Source: Nocardiopsis algeriensis
Lineage (GTDB): Bacteria; Actinomycetota; Actinomycetes; Streptosporangiales; Streptosporangiaceae
Direction: 5' to 3'
NCBI RefSeq assembly: GCF_014203695.1
Contig: NZ_JACHJO010000004.1
Location: forward strand, 124,001 to 188,000
Length of the DNA stretch: 64,000 nucleotides
A program made the position numbers and the translations under genes. The notes beneath the pieces are model-generated. The model did no database searches. It was not told where the DNA came from and saw nothing but the letters and a program-made list of their open reading frames with translations. Shown piece by piece: positions 9,200 to 16,116 of the stretch (position 1 is the stretch's first letter; each line of letters begins with the position of its first letter).

Positions 9200-9775
9200 A
9201 TGAGCTCCCGGGCCCAGCGAGACCCCCTCCCGTGGTCAAAAAACGGCCGGAAACCGACCGTAGGAGGGGGGTTCGTCAAGGCCGCGCCCGTGCCGGCCGT
9301 GGCCTCCGGGCTGTTCGGCGGACATACGACGCACCGCTGTCCGTTCGCACCAGGGAACGCCGCTCTCCCCAGATCAACGCGGTGAACGCCCTGGCCTTCC
9401 CCGAGGCATGGCAGGTGGTGCGCATCGAGCGCCACCGCCGCCGGCACGGCATCGTCAAGGACAGCCGTGAGGTGGTCCTCGCCGTCACCGACCTGGACGC
9501 CCGCCAGGTCTCACCTGCGGAATTGACCGCGCACGCCCGCAAGCGCTGGACCGTGGAGAACCACGTGCATCATGTGCGGGACGTGGCCTTCAAAAGGACG
9601 CACGCCGCACCCGCACCGGAGCCGCCCCGGTCGTGCTGGGGTGCCTGACCGACACGTCCGCCAAGCCTTGACCGCTGCGGGGTGGAAGAACCTCGCATCA
9701 GCGGGCAGAGCCCACACCAGTCCGGACAAAGCCCTCGAGCTCCGCGGCACCACCCGGGACCAGCCCGTATGGATC
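9200..9775 (+). mobile_element. Degenerate ISAs1-family transposase remnant
   Basis: Two frames together encode the C-terminal part of an ISAs1-type DDE transposase. One (about 9232-9620) contains FPEAWQVVRIERHRRRHGI, VTDLDARQVSP and the RKRWTVENHVHHVRDV segment with the late catalytic Glu region. The other (about 9660-9770) contains LTAAGWKNLASAGRAH. A frameshift near 9600-9650 and the missing N-terminus show it is dead. No clear terminal inverted repeats are visible. A shorter scrap of the same kind lies at 28240-28370. Confidence 0.7.
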
Positions 9776-9821
9776 TGAAGCACGAGAACTCCGGGCCCTG
9801 CTTACAGATAGTGGCGCCTCG

Positions 9822-9892
9822 ACAATTCCATGACCCTTCAGACCCGTGCCCTTTTTCGCATGTCAGAACCCGGTCACGTCTTCGCGACTCGT
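9822..9892 (+). repeat. Dispersed ~71-bp repeat, copy A
   Basis: By eye about 80 % identical to 29057-29127; shared stretches include GACCCTTCAG and GCATGTCAGA. Both copies lie just after an ISAs1 remnant, so it may be the end of a degraded mobile element. Confidence 0.5.
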
Positions 9893-10035
9893 ACAGGCAT
9901 GGCGTTCGCGAGTTCCCCGACGAAGCACCAGAACTCCGGGACTCTGCCACCCTTGCAGTGCTTCGGCACGCGCATCAAGGACACCGGCAACGACATGTCT
10001 TACCCGCCTTGAGAGCAAGGAAGAGAATCAAACAA

Positions 10036-10893
10036 ATGTGGAGAGTTCTTTTCTACGTGACCCCGACCAGCCTTACTGTCGCTCTTGTTTTCTTTTTTCT
10101 GCTGTCGTGGGTGCTTGCTGTCGCCATAAAGAAAAGAGGAGCGAGCTTTTCGAGGTCTGCGCGAGCAGCCCTGGCGCTTGCCGCCTTCTCCTATGTTTTT
10201 CTCCTGTCGATCCTACCCCTCGGGGGAGAGCAACCTGGCTCCGGTAGGTTGATCCATTGGAATCCCCTTCATTTCATACACGACCACAACTCCGAGGGGG
10301 CCATCGAGGAGAGCTTCGGACAGCAGCTCTCAGACGGGAACACCGTGTACTACAGCCCGGACGAGCTACCTGCAGAGGAGAGGTCGGAAATCCAAAAAAT
10401 GTCCCCGTATGATTTCTTTGCCCACGGGAACATTGAGTCGGGCGTGATCGTGTCGAACCCCGAAGGGGACGTTGTTCCGCAAAGCCAGGGCCAGCACATT
10501 CTCACGGAAATATCTGAGGCCATAGAGGTGTCCAGCGAGCCTGTGCAATCCCAAGGCATGATCCTCGAGGAAAAGTCATTGAATTTCCTCTTGTTCGTAC
10601 CCCTGGGGGTTCTGGCTTATTTTTCTTTCTCTTCCCATGCCGCCCGAATGGCCACTGGCCCTGCAGTTTCTCTTTCCATTGAGGTGGTCCAATGGTCTGT
10701 GGCGTGGGGGCGCACTGCAGACACTGCCGACCTGCTGGCCAACTCTCTTGGCTCCTTCTTGGGAGTGGCTATGGGGATGCTGGCATCAGCGCTTGCCGTG
10801 CTGACCAGGCGAAGCGAAATAAATGGCGGAAGGCGTGCCGCCTCGGCTGGTCATGGTGCCGGTAGAAGACCAAGAGGTCGTCACGGTTCCTGA
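10036..10893 (+). CDS. VanZ-family membrane protein
   Basis: A 285-aa integral membrane protein. ATG 10036 is chosen because AAGGAAGAG precedes it and the hydrophobic N-terminal helix starts here. Hydrophobic segments lie near residues 5-30, 40-60, 185-215 and 225-255. VanZ features are present: an early ILPLGGE region, NFLLFVPLGVLAYF and the terminal EVVQWSVAWGRTADTADLLANS stretch. A long hydrophilic insert of about 110 residues between the first and second membrane halves is unusual for the family. VanZ proteins are linked to teicoplanin resistance and cell-envelope functions, but the mechanism is unknown. GC content is clearly lower than in neighbours, suggesting acquisition from elsewhere. 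Confidence 0.75.
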   Translation: MWRVLFYVTPTSLTVALVFFFLLSWVLAVAIKKRGASFSRSARAALALAAFSYVFLLSILPLGGEQPGSGRLIHWNPLHFIHDHNSEGAIEESFGQQLSDGNTVYYSPDELPAEERSEIQKMSPYDFFAHGNIESGVIVSNPEGDVVPQSQGQHILTEISEAIEVSSEPVQSQGMILEEKSLNFLLFVPLGVLAYFSFSSHAARMATGPAVSLSIEVVQWSVAWGRTADTADLLANSLGSFLGVAMGMLASALAVLTRRSEINGGRRAASAGHGAGRRPRGRHGS

Positions 10894-11151
10894 AGCGTTG
10901 CAGCAAACTCGGAACGAAACGGAAATGGAGGGGTTGCCCGCGGACCCGGTCGTCGGCCGGAGAGCTCCCGGACGCTCCCCGGCGCAGGTCCGTTGCCCGG
11001 TCTCCTCGGGTCTGCCGGGCGAGGGCTTTCGCGCCCTGGCGCACGCTCGTGACGGTTACACTGGGGCAACACTCGCATACAGGCGAGCCCGCCGGGTGCT
11101 GGAACACCACGACGGGCTCTGACCGACCAACCTGCTAGACCCAGGAAGGCG

Positions 11152-11170
11152 GCTAGGCATGGATCCTAGC
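11152..11170 (+). promoter_or_regulatory. Stem-loop enclosing the start codon of the 33-codon ORF
   Basis: GCTAGG (11152-11157) and CCTAGC (11165-11170) can pair across a 7-nt loop that contains the ATG at 11159. It could limit initiation of the small ORF and, through coupling, of the gene after it. This rests on base pairing only. Confidence 0.35.
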
Positions 11171-11260
11171 TTCATCGCGCTGCGTACCCGAAATCGGATC
11201 GCCGCCGACCCCCGCGTCTTCGGACGCACGGTGGGCACGCCCCGGGGAGGTGCCCGTTGA
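11159..11260 (+). CDS. Small 33-codon ORF coupled to the downstream gene
   Basis: The ATG at 11159 follows an AGGAAGG ribosome-binding site and the ORF encodes a basic 33-residue peptide. Its TGA stop (11258-11260) overlaps the TTG start (11257) of the next gene, so ribosomes finishing here could reinitiate there. It may be a real micro-protein or simply a coupling leader. No family is recognised. Confidence 0.4.
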   Translation: MDPSFIALRTRNRIAADPRVFGRTVGTPRGGAR

Positions 11261-12543
11261 GGGTTCACCGCACCCGGCACGACCGGCACTTCACAGCACT
11301 CCCCAACACGCTCCTGCGCGACCCGCGGCTGTCCTACCGGGCCCGCGGGGTCCTGGCCGAGCTCCTCTCCCGTCCCGACGGCCGGTGGGCCACCGCCGAC
11401 TCCCTCTCCCGCATCGCCAGGCATGAGCGCGGTGGCAGGGGCGAGGGCCGCGACGCGATGCGCGCGGTGTTCGCCGAGTTGAAAGCCGTCGGATACCTCG
11501 CCGCTGTCCGGGTCCGCAAGGACGACGGCACCGTCACCACCGAGCTGCACGTCCACGACGTTCCCCGGTTCCCGGGCGAGGTGCCCGAACACCCCGTTGC
11601 CGACCGAGGTGCGGGACACCAGGCGTCGGCTGGCCGGTCGCCGGTCCATCAGGCGTCTACACGAAGTACTGATGACGAAGAAACACCGTCCGTCCGGAAG
11701 CGGGAAACCACAGGACGCGCGCCCGCGCACGGTGCGGCACCGGAGCGGAGCGGCCCTCTCCCCCACAGCCATGAAGGTGCGACCGCCGAGCACTCGACGA
11801 CCCGGCCTGCGGCCGCGCCGCCGGGCAGCGGCCCGTCGATGTGGGCCCTGGGGGTGCTTGCCCTGGTTCCCGACGCCGCCCTGTACGCACCCGACCGGGA
11901 CCGGGCCGCCCTCGCCGGCCGTCTGGACACCCTCGCCAGGGCGGGTGTGCCCCGCGCCGACCTCGAACGCGCGGTACGGGGGTGGGAGGACACCGTCCGG
12001 CCGTTCGCCGCGCTGACGGTGCGCCTGGCCTCGCCGGAGAGCGTGCGCGCCTGGAACGCCCGCGCCGCTGCCCGCCCCGGCCCGGGGCACGGCTTCGGCG
12101 GGGTGCCGCTCGGCCGGGCCGCCGGGCACGGGGAGGAAACACCCGCGCAGCGGCCCCGGTTCGTCCTCGACTCCCAGGGCACGGCGGCACGGACCTGTCC
12201 CGTCCATCCGACCGTGCGCAACGTCCCCGGCGGGGCGTGCCGGGTATGCGGGCGGCCCTGCCGTACCGAGCCCGGCGGGCCGGTAGACGCCGGGAGCACC
12301 TCCCGAGCGGCGCCCGGGGCGGGCCCGCTCCCGGGTCTGCCGGTCGGTGTCGACGACCTGTTCTCCGTGCCCAAGTGCGACGACCCCCGGTGCTGCTCGG
12401 ACCGGTCCTCCCCCCGCTACCGGACCGTCACCCGGCTCGACGCCTCCGGAAGCAGGATCTCGGCCGTCCCCTGCCCCACGTGCGGACATCGCCTGGCGGA
12501 AGCATCGACGTCCTTGTCCACACCCGTTCCGGTTGCGGCCTGA
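11257..12543 (+). CDS. Winged-helix and zinc-finger protein of genomic-island type
   Basis: A 428-aa protein starting at TTG with GGAGGT eight bases upstream. Residues 1-110 form a replication-initiator-like winged helix (TALPNTLLRDPRLSYRARGVLAELL, then SLSRIARHERG). A long Pro/Ala/Gly-rich linker with low complexity follows. The C-terminal third carries cysteine/histidine clusters (CPVH...CRVCGRPC, CDDPRCCSD, CPTCGH) that look like two zinc-binding units. Such proteins occur in actinobacterial integrative elements and islands, where a DNA-binding or regulatory role is assumed. The overlap with the 33-codon ORF suggests translational coupling. The exact function is unknown. Confidence 0.7.
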   Translation: MRVHRTRHDRHFTALPNTLLRDPRLSYRARGVLAELLSRPDGRWATADSLSRIARHERGGRGEGRDAMRAVFAELKAVGYLAAVRVRKDDGTVTTELHVHDVPRFPGEVPEHPVADRGAGHQASAGRSPVHQASTRSTDDEETPSVRKRETTGRAPAHGAAPERSGPLPHSHEGATAEHSTTRPAAAPPGSGPSMWALGVLALVPDAALYAPDRDRAALAGRLDTLARAGVPRADLERAVRGWEDTVRPFAALTVRLASPESVRAWNARAAARPGPGHGFGGVPLGRAAGHGEETPAQRPRFVLDSQGTAARTCPVHPTVRNVPGGACRVCGRPCRTEPGGPVDAGSTSRAAPGAGPLPGLPVGVDDLFSVPKCDDPRCCSDRSSPRYRTVTRLDASGSRISAVPCPTCGHRLAEASTSLSTPVPVAA

Positions 12544-12670
12544 CACGGCTGGGACGGGTGTGCACCGTCTCGGGCGGAAGGGACGGGGTCAGGGCCGTTG
12601 CAGGCTCCCGCGCAAGTGGCGGGTGAGCCAGGTCAGGCGTTTCCAGTCCTCCGGGCTCGTGCCCTCGCAT

Positions 12671-12687
12671 CTCTCCCCAAAGGAGAG
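12671..12687. terminator. Weak hairpin between convergent genes
   Basis: CTCTCC (12671-12676) and GGAGAG (12682-12687) form a 6-bp stem with a 5-nt loop, and CCTTTTCC follows. It lies between the zinc-finger gene and the oppositely oriented paralogue array. It is a possible terminator for the plus strand. Confidence 0.3.
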
Positions 12688-12855
12688 GGCCATCCACCTT
12701 TTCCGTGATCCGATGTATGAAAAACCGAGCACATAGCTACCGATAAGAGTTCAAATGTCGTGGAGCAGGGCCACAACGGTATGGCCGACAGGCGGGGAGC
12801 GCAGGCCCGGCTCCACCGGAACACCAGCGACAGGGTGACTCGCGACAGGTGGTGG

Positions 12856-13674
12856 TCAGCGCTGGGCGATCTCTTTGAGCTCGTCCAGGCTTGCGGCAAC
12901 ACGCTCCTGGGCATCGGCGTCGATACGCCCTCCCCTGAGGTCCTCGGGAGCACCGATCCGTGAGCGCAAGGCCCGAAGCGGGGAAACACCGCTCTCCTGA
13001 AGGCGCATGAACTCGCCCACCCACCAGCGATGAGCACGGTTATGAACAACTTCCGGAGGGAGCAAAGGTTGGAAGTCTGCCGCGTCGTCGGTCACTGATG
13101 CCCACAGGTAGCCGATGAGATGTTCCCCCAGGCGCACAGGAATATAGCGGACCGGCTGGTCTGTGTAAGACCTGTAGGTCTTGCCGACCGTGACGGGTGC
13201 AAAGTCGTCCCAGCTGCCTCCAGCGGCAAGGGACATCGTGTCCTGAGGCTCCCCGCCTCTCTCTTCTGGAATCAGTGGGTCCTCGTGATCGGGGTTGGCC
13301 AGCCGCAGCAGCGCGTCGATGTCAGGGGCTCTTTCAATTCGAGCCGCTTCGGGTATACCGCCAGCTTCAGGGTGCTCGGAATATCTCTTCCAGCGCTCCA
13401 ACGCTTCCACCGGGGCGAGCCCCTCGCGGCAGGAGGACACAAGCCTTTCCTCCCAGTAGACCGCAGCGTCGATACGCGACCCGGTCTCCAGAGCCGATAT
13501 GACCACGACGTATCCCGCAGCGTGAGCCTCGAGGTCTGCAGAGCACCACACATAGCCAATCGTGACCCCTCTCAGCACCACTGGATAGTGCAGCACTGGG
13601 CCTTCGCAGAAATTTTCGTACTCAGCACGACGAATACCAGCCACCCCACTCATTTTTCTCTTACCAAGGTCCAA
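12856..13674 (-). CDS. Two-module hypothetical protein, paralogue 1
   Basis: A 272-aa protein of a family I do not recognise. A second ATG seven codons in is an alternative start. It contains two versions of one module. The first has LHYPVVLRGVTIGYVWCS and ends at GLAPVEAL. The second has RYIPVRLGEHLIGYLWAS and ends at GVSPLRAL. Both follow the plan PV-L-G-IGY-W-S, an acidic/hydrophobic stretch, then G-P-AL. The last 60 residues are almost the same as in paralogues 2 and 3. There is no signal peptide, membrane helix or catalytic motif. Its 3' DNA is about 90 % identical to that of the other two copies. An antitoxin or immunity role would suit tandem duplication, but that is speculation. Confidence 0.7.
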   Translation of the reverse strand: MDLGKRKMSGVAGIRRAEYENFCEGPVLHYPVVLRGVTIGYVWCSADLEAHAAGYVVVISALETGSRIDAAVYWEERLVSSCREGLAPVEALERWKRYSEHPEAGGIPEAARIERAPDIDALLRLANPDHEDPLIPEERGGEPQDTMSLAAGGSWDDFAPVTVGKTYRSYTDQPVRYIPVRLGEHLIGYLWASVTDDAADFQPLLPPEVVHNRAHRWWVGEFMRLQESGVSPLRALRSRIGAPEDLRGGRIDADAQERVAASLDELKEIAQR

Positions 13675-13725
13675 AAATCTTCTGCCCAGACAACAGCCGC
13701 GTCAATACGGGAAAGTGTGAATGTG
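13650..13725 (-). pseudogene. Remnant of a fourth paralogue
   Basis: In a frame different from paralogue 1, about 20 residues (TFTLSRIDAAVVWAED) match the SRIDAAVYWEE region of paralogue 1 and the equivalent positions of the others. A stop follows at 13650. No other part of the gene is present, so this looks like a leftover of duplication and deletion in the array. Confidence 0.45.
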
Positions 13726-13884
13726 TCCCCGGCTCGCCTTCCCGATAGCTCCTGAAGCACCGAAGACGTTCGTGTCGGACTCATGCTGGTGGTCAGGGCT
13801 TCGGTGCGCACACACCATTTCGAAACTTTCAGGCGAGATGTGTTTGCGGAGCAGGGCCACAACGGTAGGGCCCGCGTCCGAGGC

Positions 13885-14060
13885 GGTGGTCAGCGCTGGG
13901 CGATCTCCTTGAGCTCGTCCAGGCTCGCGGCAACACGCTCCTGGGCATCGGCGTCGATACCACCTCCCCTGGGGTCCTCCGGAGCACCGATCCGCGAGCG
14001 CAGAGCCTCGAGCGGAGAGACACCGCTCCCCCGAAGTCGCATGAACTCGCCGACCCACCA
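13885..14060 (-). repeat. 176-bp perfect direct repeat, copy 1
   Basis: Identical base for base to 14885-15060, exactly 1000 bp away, and covers the 3' ends of paralogues 2 and 3. Sequence on both sides diverges at once. Recent gene conversion or recombination is the simplest explanation. Confidence 0.95.
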
Positions 14061-14720
14061 ACCCCGGGCGCGGTTATGGAAAATCTCTGGGGGGAGCAAA
14101 GGCTGGAAATCTGCCGCATCGTCGGTCACCGATGCCCACAGGTACCCGATCACGCGGCCTTGCAAAAACACCGGGAGATAGCGTACCGGCTGTCTTGTCC
14201 GGGGGGCGTACGTCTTTCCTATTGTCTCCGGGGCGAAATTATTCCACCTGTCTATTTCGGGCCACAGCTGGGGTTCTCCACCTGTGACCGCTGGAAGCGA
14301 AGGATCAGAATAGTCAGGGTTGACCATGTCATCCAAGGTGTCGTTGTCCGGCAGCTCTTCGAGCTCGGCGCATACAGGCACGCGTCCGGCCGCTGGATGC
14401 CCCGGAAACTCCTTCAATGAAATCAATGCCTGGATCGGATCCAGCCCGCTTCGAAACGATTCTTCAAGCCGACCTTCCCAGACAATCAAAGCGTCTATTC
14501 TCTGCTCCAGCCCGAGCGCCGCCATCACTGGAGCGTAACCGGCTGCGCCGACCTCTGGACTTGCTGAACACCAAAGGTGCCCAATGTTCACACCTCGAAG
14601 TTCCACTGGAAGGTGAAGAATCGGGCCATCACACGAGGAATCGTAACTTGATTTTTCAAAACCAGGCGATATGAACACCACCGCCCCCCGTTCCAGGAAA
14701 AGCAGAACACCACACAACAT
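13890..14720 (-). CDS. Two-module hypothetical protein, paralogue 2
   Basis: A 276-aa frame. The ATG at 14720 lacks a clear ribosome-binding site, and a GTG about 15 codons in is a plausible alternative. The two modules are visible as LHLPVELRGVNIGHLWCS (about residues 34-51) through GLDPIQAL, and RYLPVFLQGRVIGYLWAS through GVSPLEAL. The C-terminal 57 codons plus the stop are identical at DNA level to paralogue 3. Middle sections diverge strongly and are less GC-rich, so the gene looks mosaic: variable front, homogenised back. Function unknown. Confidence 0.7.
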   Translation of the reverse strand: MLCGVLLFLERGAVVFISPGFEKSSYDSSCDGPILHLPVELRGVNIGHLWCSASPEVGAAGYAPVMAALGLEQRIDALIVWEGRLEESFRSGLDPIQALISLKEFPGHPAAGRVPVCAELEELPDNDTLDDMVNPDYSDPSLPAVTGGEPQLWPEIDRWNNFAPETIGKTYAPRTRQPVRYLPVFLQGRVIGYLWASVTDDAADFQPLLPPEIFHNRARGWWVGEFMRLRGSGVSPLEALRSRIGAPEDPRGGGIDADAQERVAASLDELKEIAQR

Positions 14721-14884
14721 CTGCTACACCCATGTCGCATTTCCGGCAGCTAGGCAGACATTGACACTGTATCCTGAACTCCCGGCAACAATAAGGTCCC
14801 TTTGGCCCAGATATCAACTTCTCGTGTCAACTCATATTTCCTGGGTATCGGTGGCTACCCCCAGGATTGCCCTGGAGAGGAGGT

Positions 14885-15060
14885 GGTGGTCAGCGCTGGG
14901 CGATCTCCTTGAGCTCGTCCAGGCTCGCGGCAACACGCTCCTGGGCATCGGCGTCGATACCACCTCCCCTGGGGTCCTCCGGAGCACCGATCCGCGAGCG
15001 CAGAGCCTCGAGCGGAGAGACACCGCTCCCCCGAAGTCGCATGAACTCGCCGACCCACCA
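14885..15060 (-). repeat. 176-bp perfect direct repeat, copy 2
   Basis: Partner of 13885-14060. It encodes the shared C-terminus of paralogue 3. Paralogue 1 carries a related but diverged version around 12852-13030. Confidence 0.95.
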
Positions 15061-15702
15061 GCCGTAGGCACGGTTGTGGACCACTTCCTGAGGCCGCAGA
15101 GGCTGGAAATCAGCTGCGTCGTCGGTTGCCGACGCCCAGAGGTAGCCGATCACGCGGCTTTGCAAGGACACCGGAAGGTAGTGGACCGGCTGGCCGGTCC
15201 AGGAGTCGTATGTTTTTCCTATGGTCTCCGGAGCGAAGTCGTTCCATCTGTCCATGCCGAACAACAGGAAATCACTGTCATCCTGACTCTGTTCGGGCTC
15301 GCCTCCGAGTTCCTCTGGGATCGGAATCGGAACGTATCCGGGTTCCACCACTCGGCCCAGGGCCTCCTCGTCAGGAAGTTCCTCCACCGGTGTTCCTGCG
15401 GGGACACCTCCGGCCTCAAGGTGTTCGGGTTCCTGCCTCCACAGTTCCAAGGCCTCCCGGGGCGGGAGCCCCTGGCGTGCAGCCTGGGCCATCCGCTCCG
15501 ACCAGACAAGCACCGCCTTGATCCGGTCTTCCAGATCGAGAGCAGAAATGACCATGGTGTACCCGGCAGCGTACTCCTCGGAATTCTTCGCACACCATAT
15601 ATGGGCGATCTTTTTTCCGGAAAGGAAAACTGGACAGTGGAGTATCGGGCCTTTGCAGGAACTTCTGTATCCAGCCCTCTCCGAACTGGACCTTTTGTCC
15701 AT
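14890..15702 (-). CDS. Two-module hypothetical protein, paralogue 3
   Basis: A 270-aa protein. ATG 15702 is chosen because GAAAGAGGAAGAG precedes it and the length then matches paralogues 1 and 2; the frame itself is open further upstream. Module 1 (LHCPVFLSGKKIAHIWCA through GLPPREAL) and module 2 (HYLPVSLQSRVIGYLWAS through GVSPLEAL) are both present. A short insert around EQSQDDSDFLLFGMDRW is specific to this copy. It is the first gene of the minus-strand array, which may be transcribed as a unit, although about 170-210 nt separate the members. Function unknown. Confidence 0.72.
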   Translation of the reverse strand: MDKRSSSERAGYRSSCKGPILHCPVFLSGKKIAHIWCAKNSEEYAAGYTMVISALDLEDRIKAVLVWSERMAQAARQGLPPREALELWRQEPEHLEAGGVPAGTPVEELPDEEALGRVVEPGYVPIPIPEELGGEPEQSQDDSDFLLFGMDRWNDFAPETIGKTYDSWTGQPVHYLPVSLQSRVIGYLWASATDDAADFQPLRPQEVVHNRAYGWWVGEFMRLRGSGVSPLEALRSRIGAPEDPRGGGIDADAQERVAASLDELKEIAQR

Positions 15703-16062
15703 CAGCTCTTCCTCTTTCGATGTCGGTCGTCCTGCAATGATTTTTGCGTCCGGGATCCCCAGCCCTTCGACCTGTCGGATCCCGGTTTCCCATGTCTCGT
15801 TCCCCTGGGAAGAAGCAGCTCCCGCCGGCAGGAACGCACTCCTGGTGCCCCGGAGGCCGTGGCCCCGTTCAGCACACCCGAGGTGGGGCGCTCGTGCAGC
15901 AGATCCACGATGGCGTGGCCGGTGGGCAGGGTGTAAGGGACTTTGGGATGTCGGCGGCAGGGCGGCCCTCGGGCGGGGAGACCCGCGACCAATCACCCCG
16001 TTCCGCCGACTCGGCGCACGGGGGTGCCCCGCCTGCGGACACCGCCGGGCAGGAACGCCGAA
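15703..16062. other. Gene-free stretch upstream of the paralogue array
   Basis: No convincing gene is seen in these 360 bp. The upstream part is moderately GC-rich and probably carries the promoter of paralogue 3, but no clear -35/-10 pair could be chosen. A minus-strand segment around 15885-15940 reads like a broken coding fragment (LPTGHAIVDLLHERPTSGV), with no family recognised. Confidence 0.4.
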
Positions 16063-16106
16063 GCCGGTCGCCCCGGCCGCTGTTCGATGCGGCCGGGGCA
16101 ACCGGC
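16063..16106 (-). terminator. Hairpin terminator of the giant ATPase gene
   Basis: GCCCCGGCCGC (16070-16080) pairs perfectly with 16089-16099 across an 8-nt loop. An outer GCCGGT/ACCGGC pair extends the stem to 16063-16106. It lies 11 nt beyond the stop of the minus-strand ATPase gene. Confidence 0.7.
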
Positions 16107-16116
16107 TCCGTGCGGC

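Noticed and set aside
10823-11122. A 99-codon ORF after the VanZ gene
   Set aside because: It overlaps the VanZ end, has no ribosome-binding site and its translation looks random.
14671-15936. A 421-codon plus-strand frame across paralogue 3
   Set aside because: It is antisense to paralogue 3, whose reading frame is conserved in two other copies.
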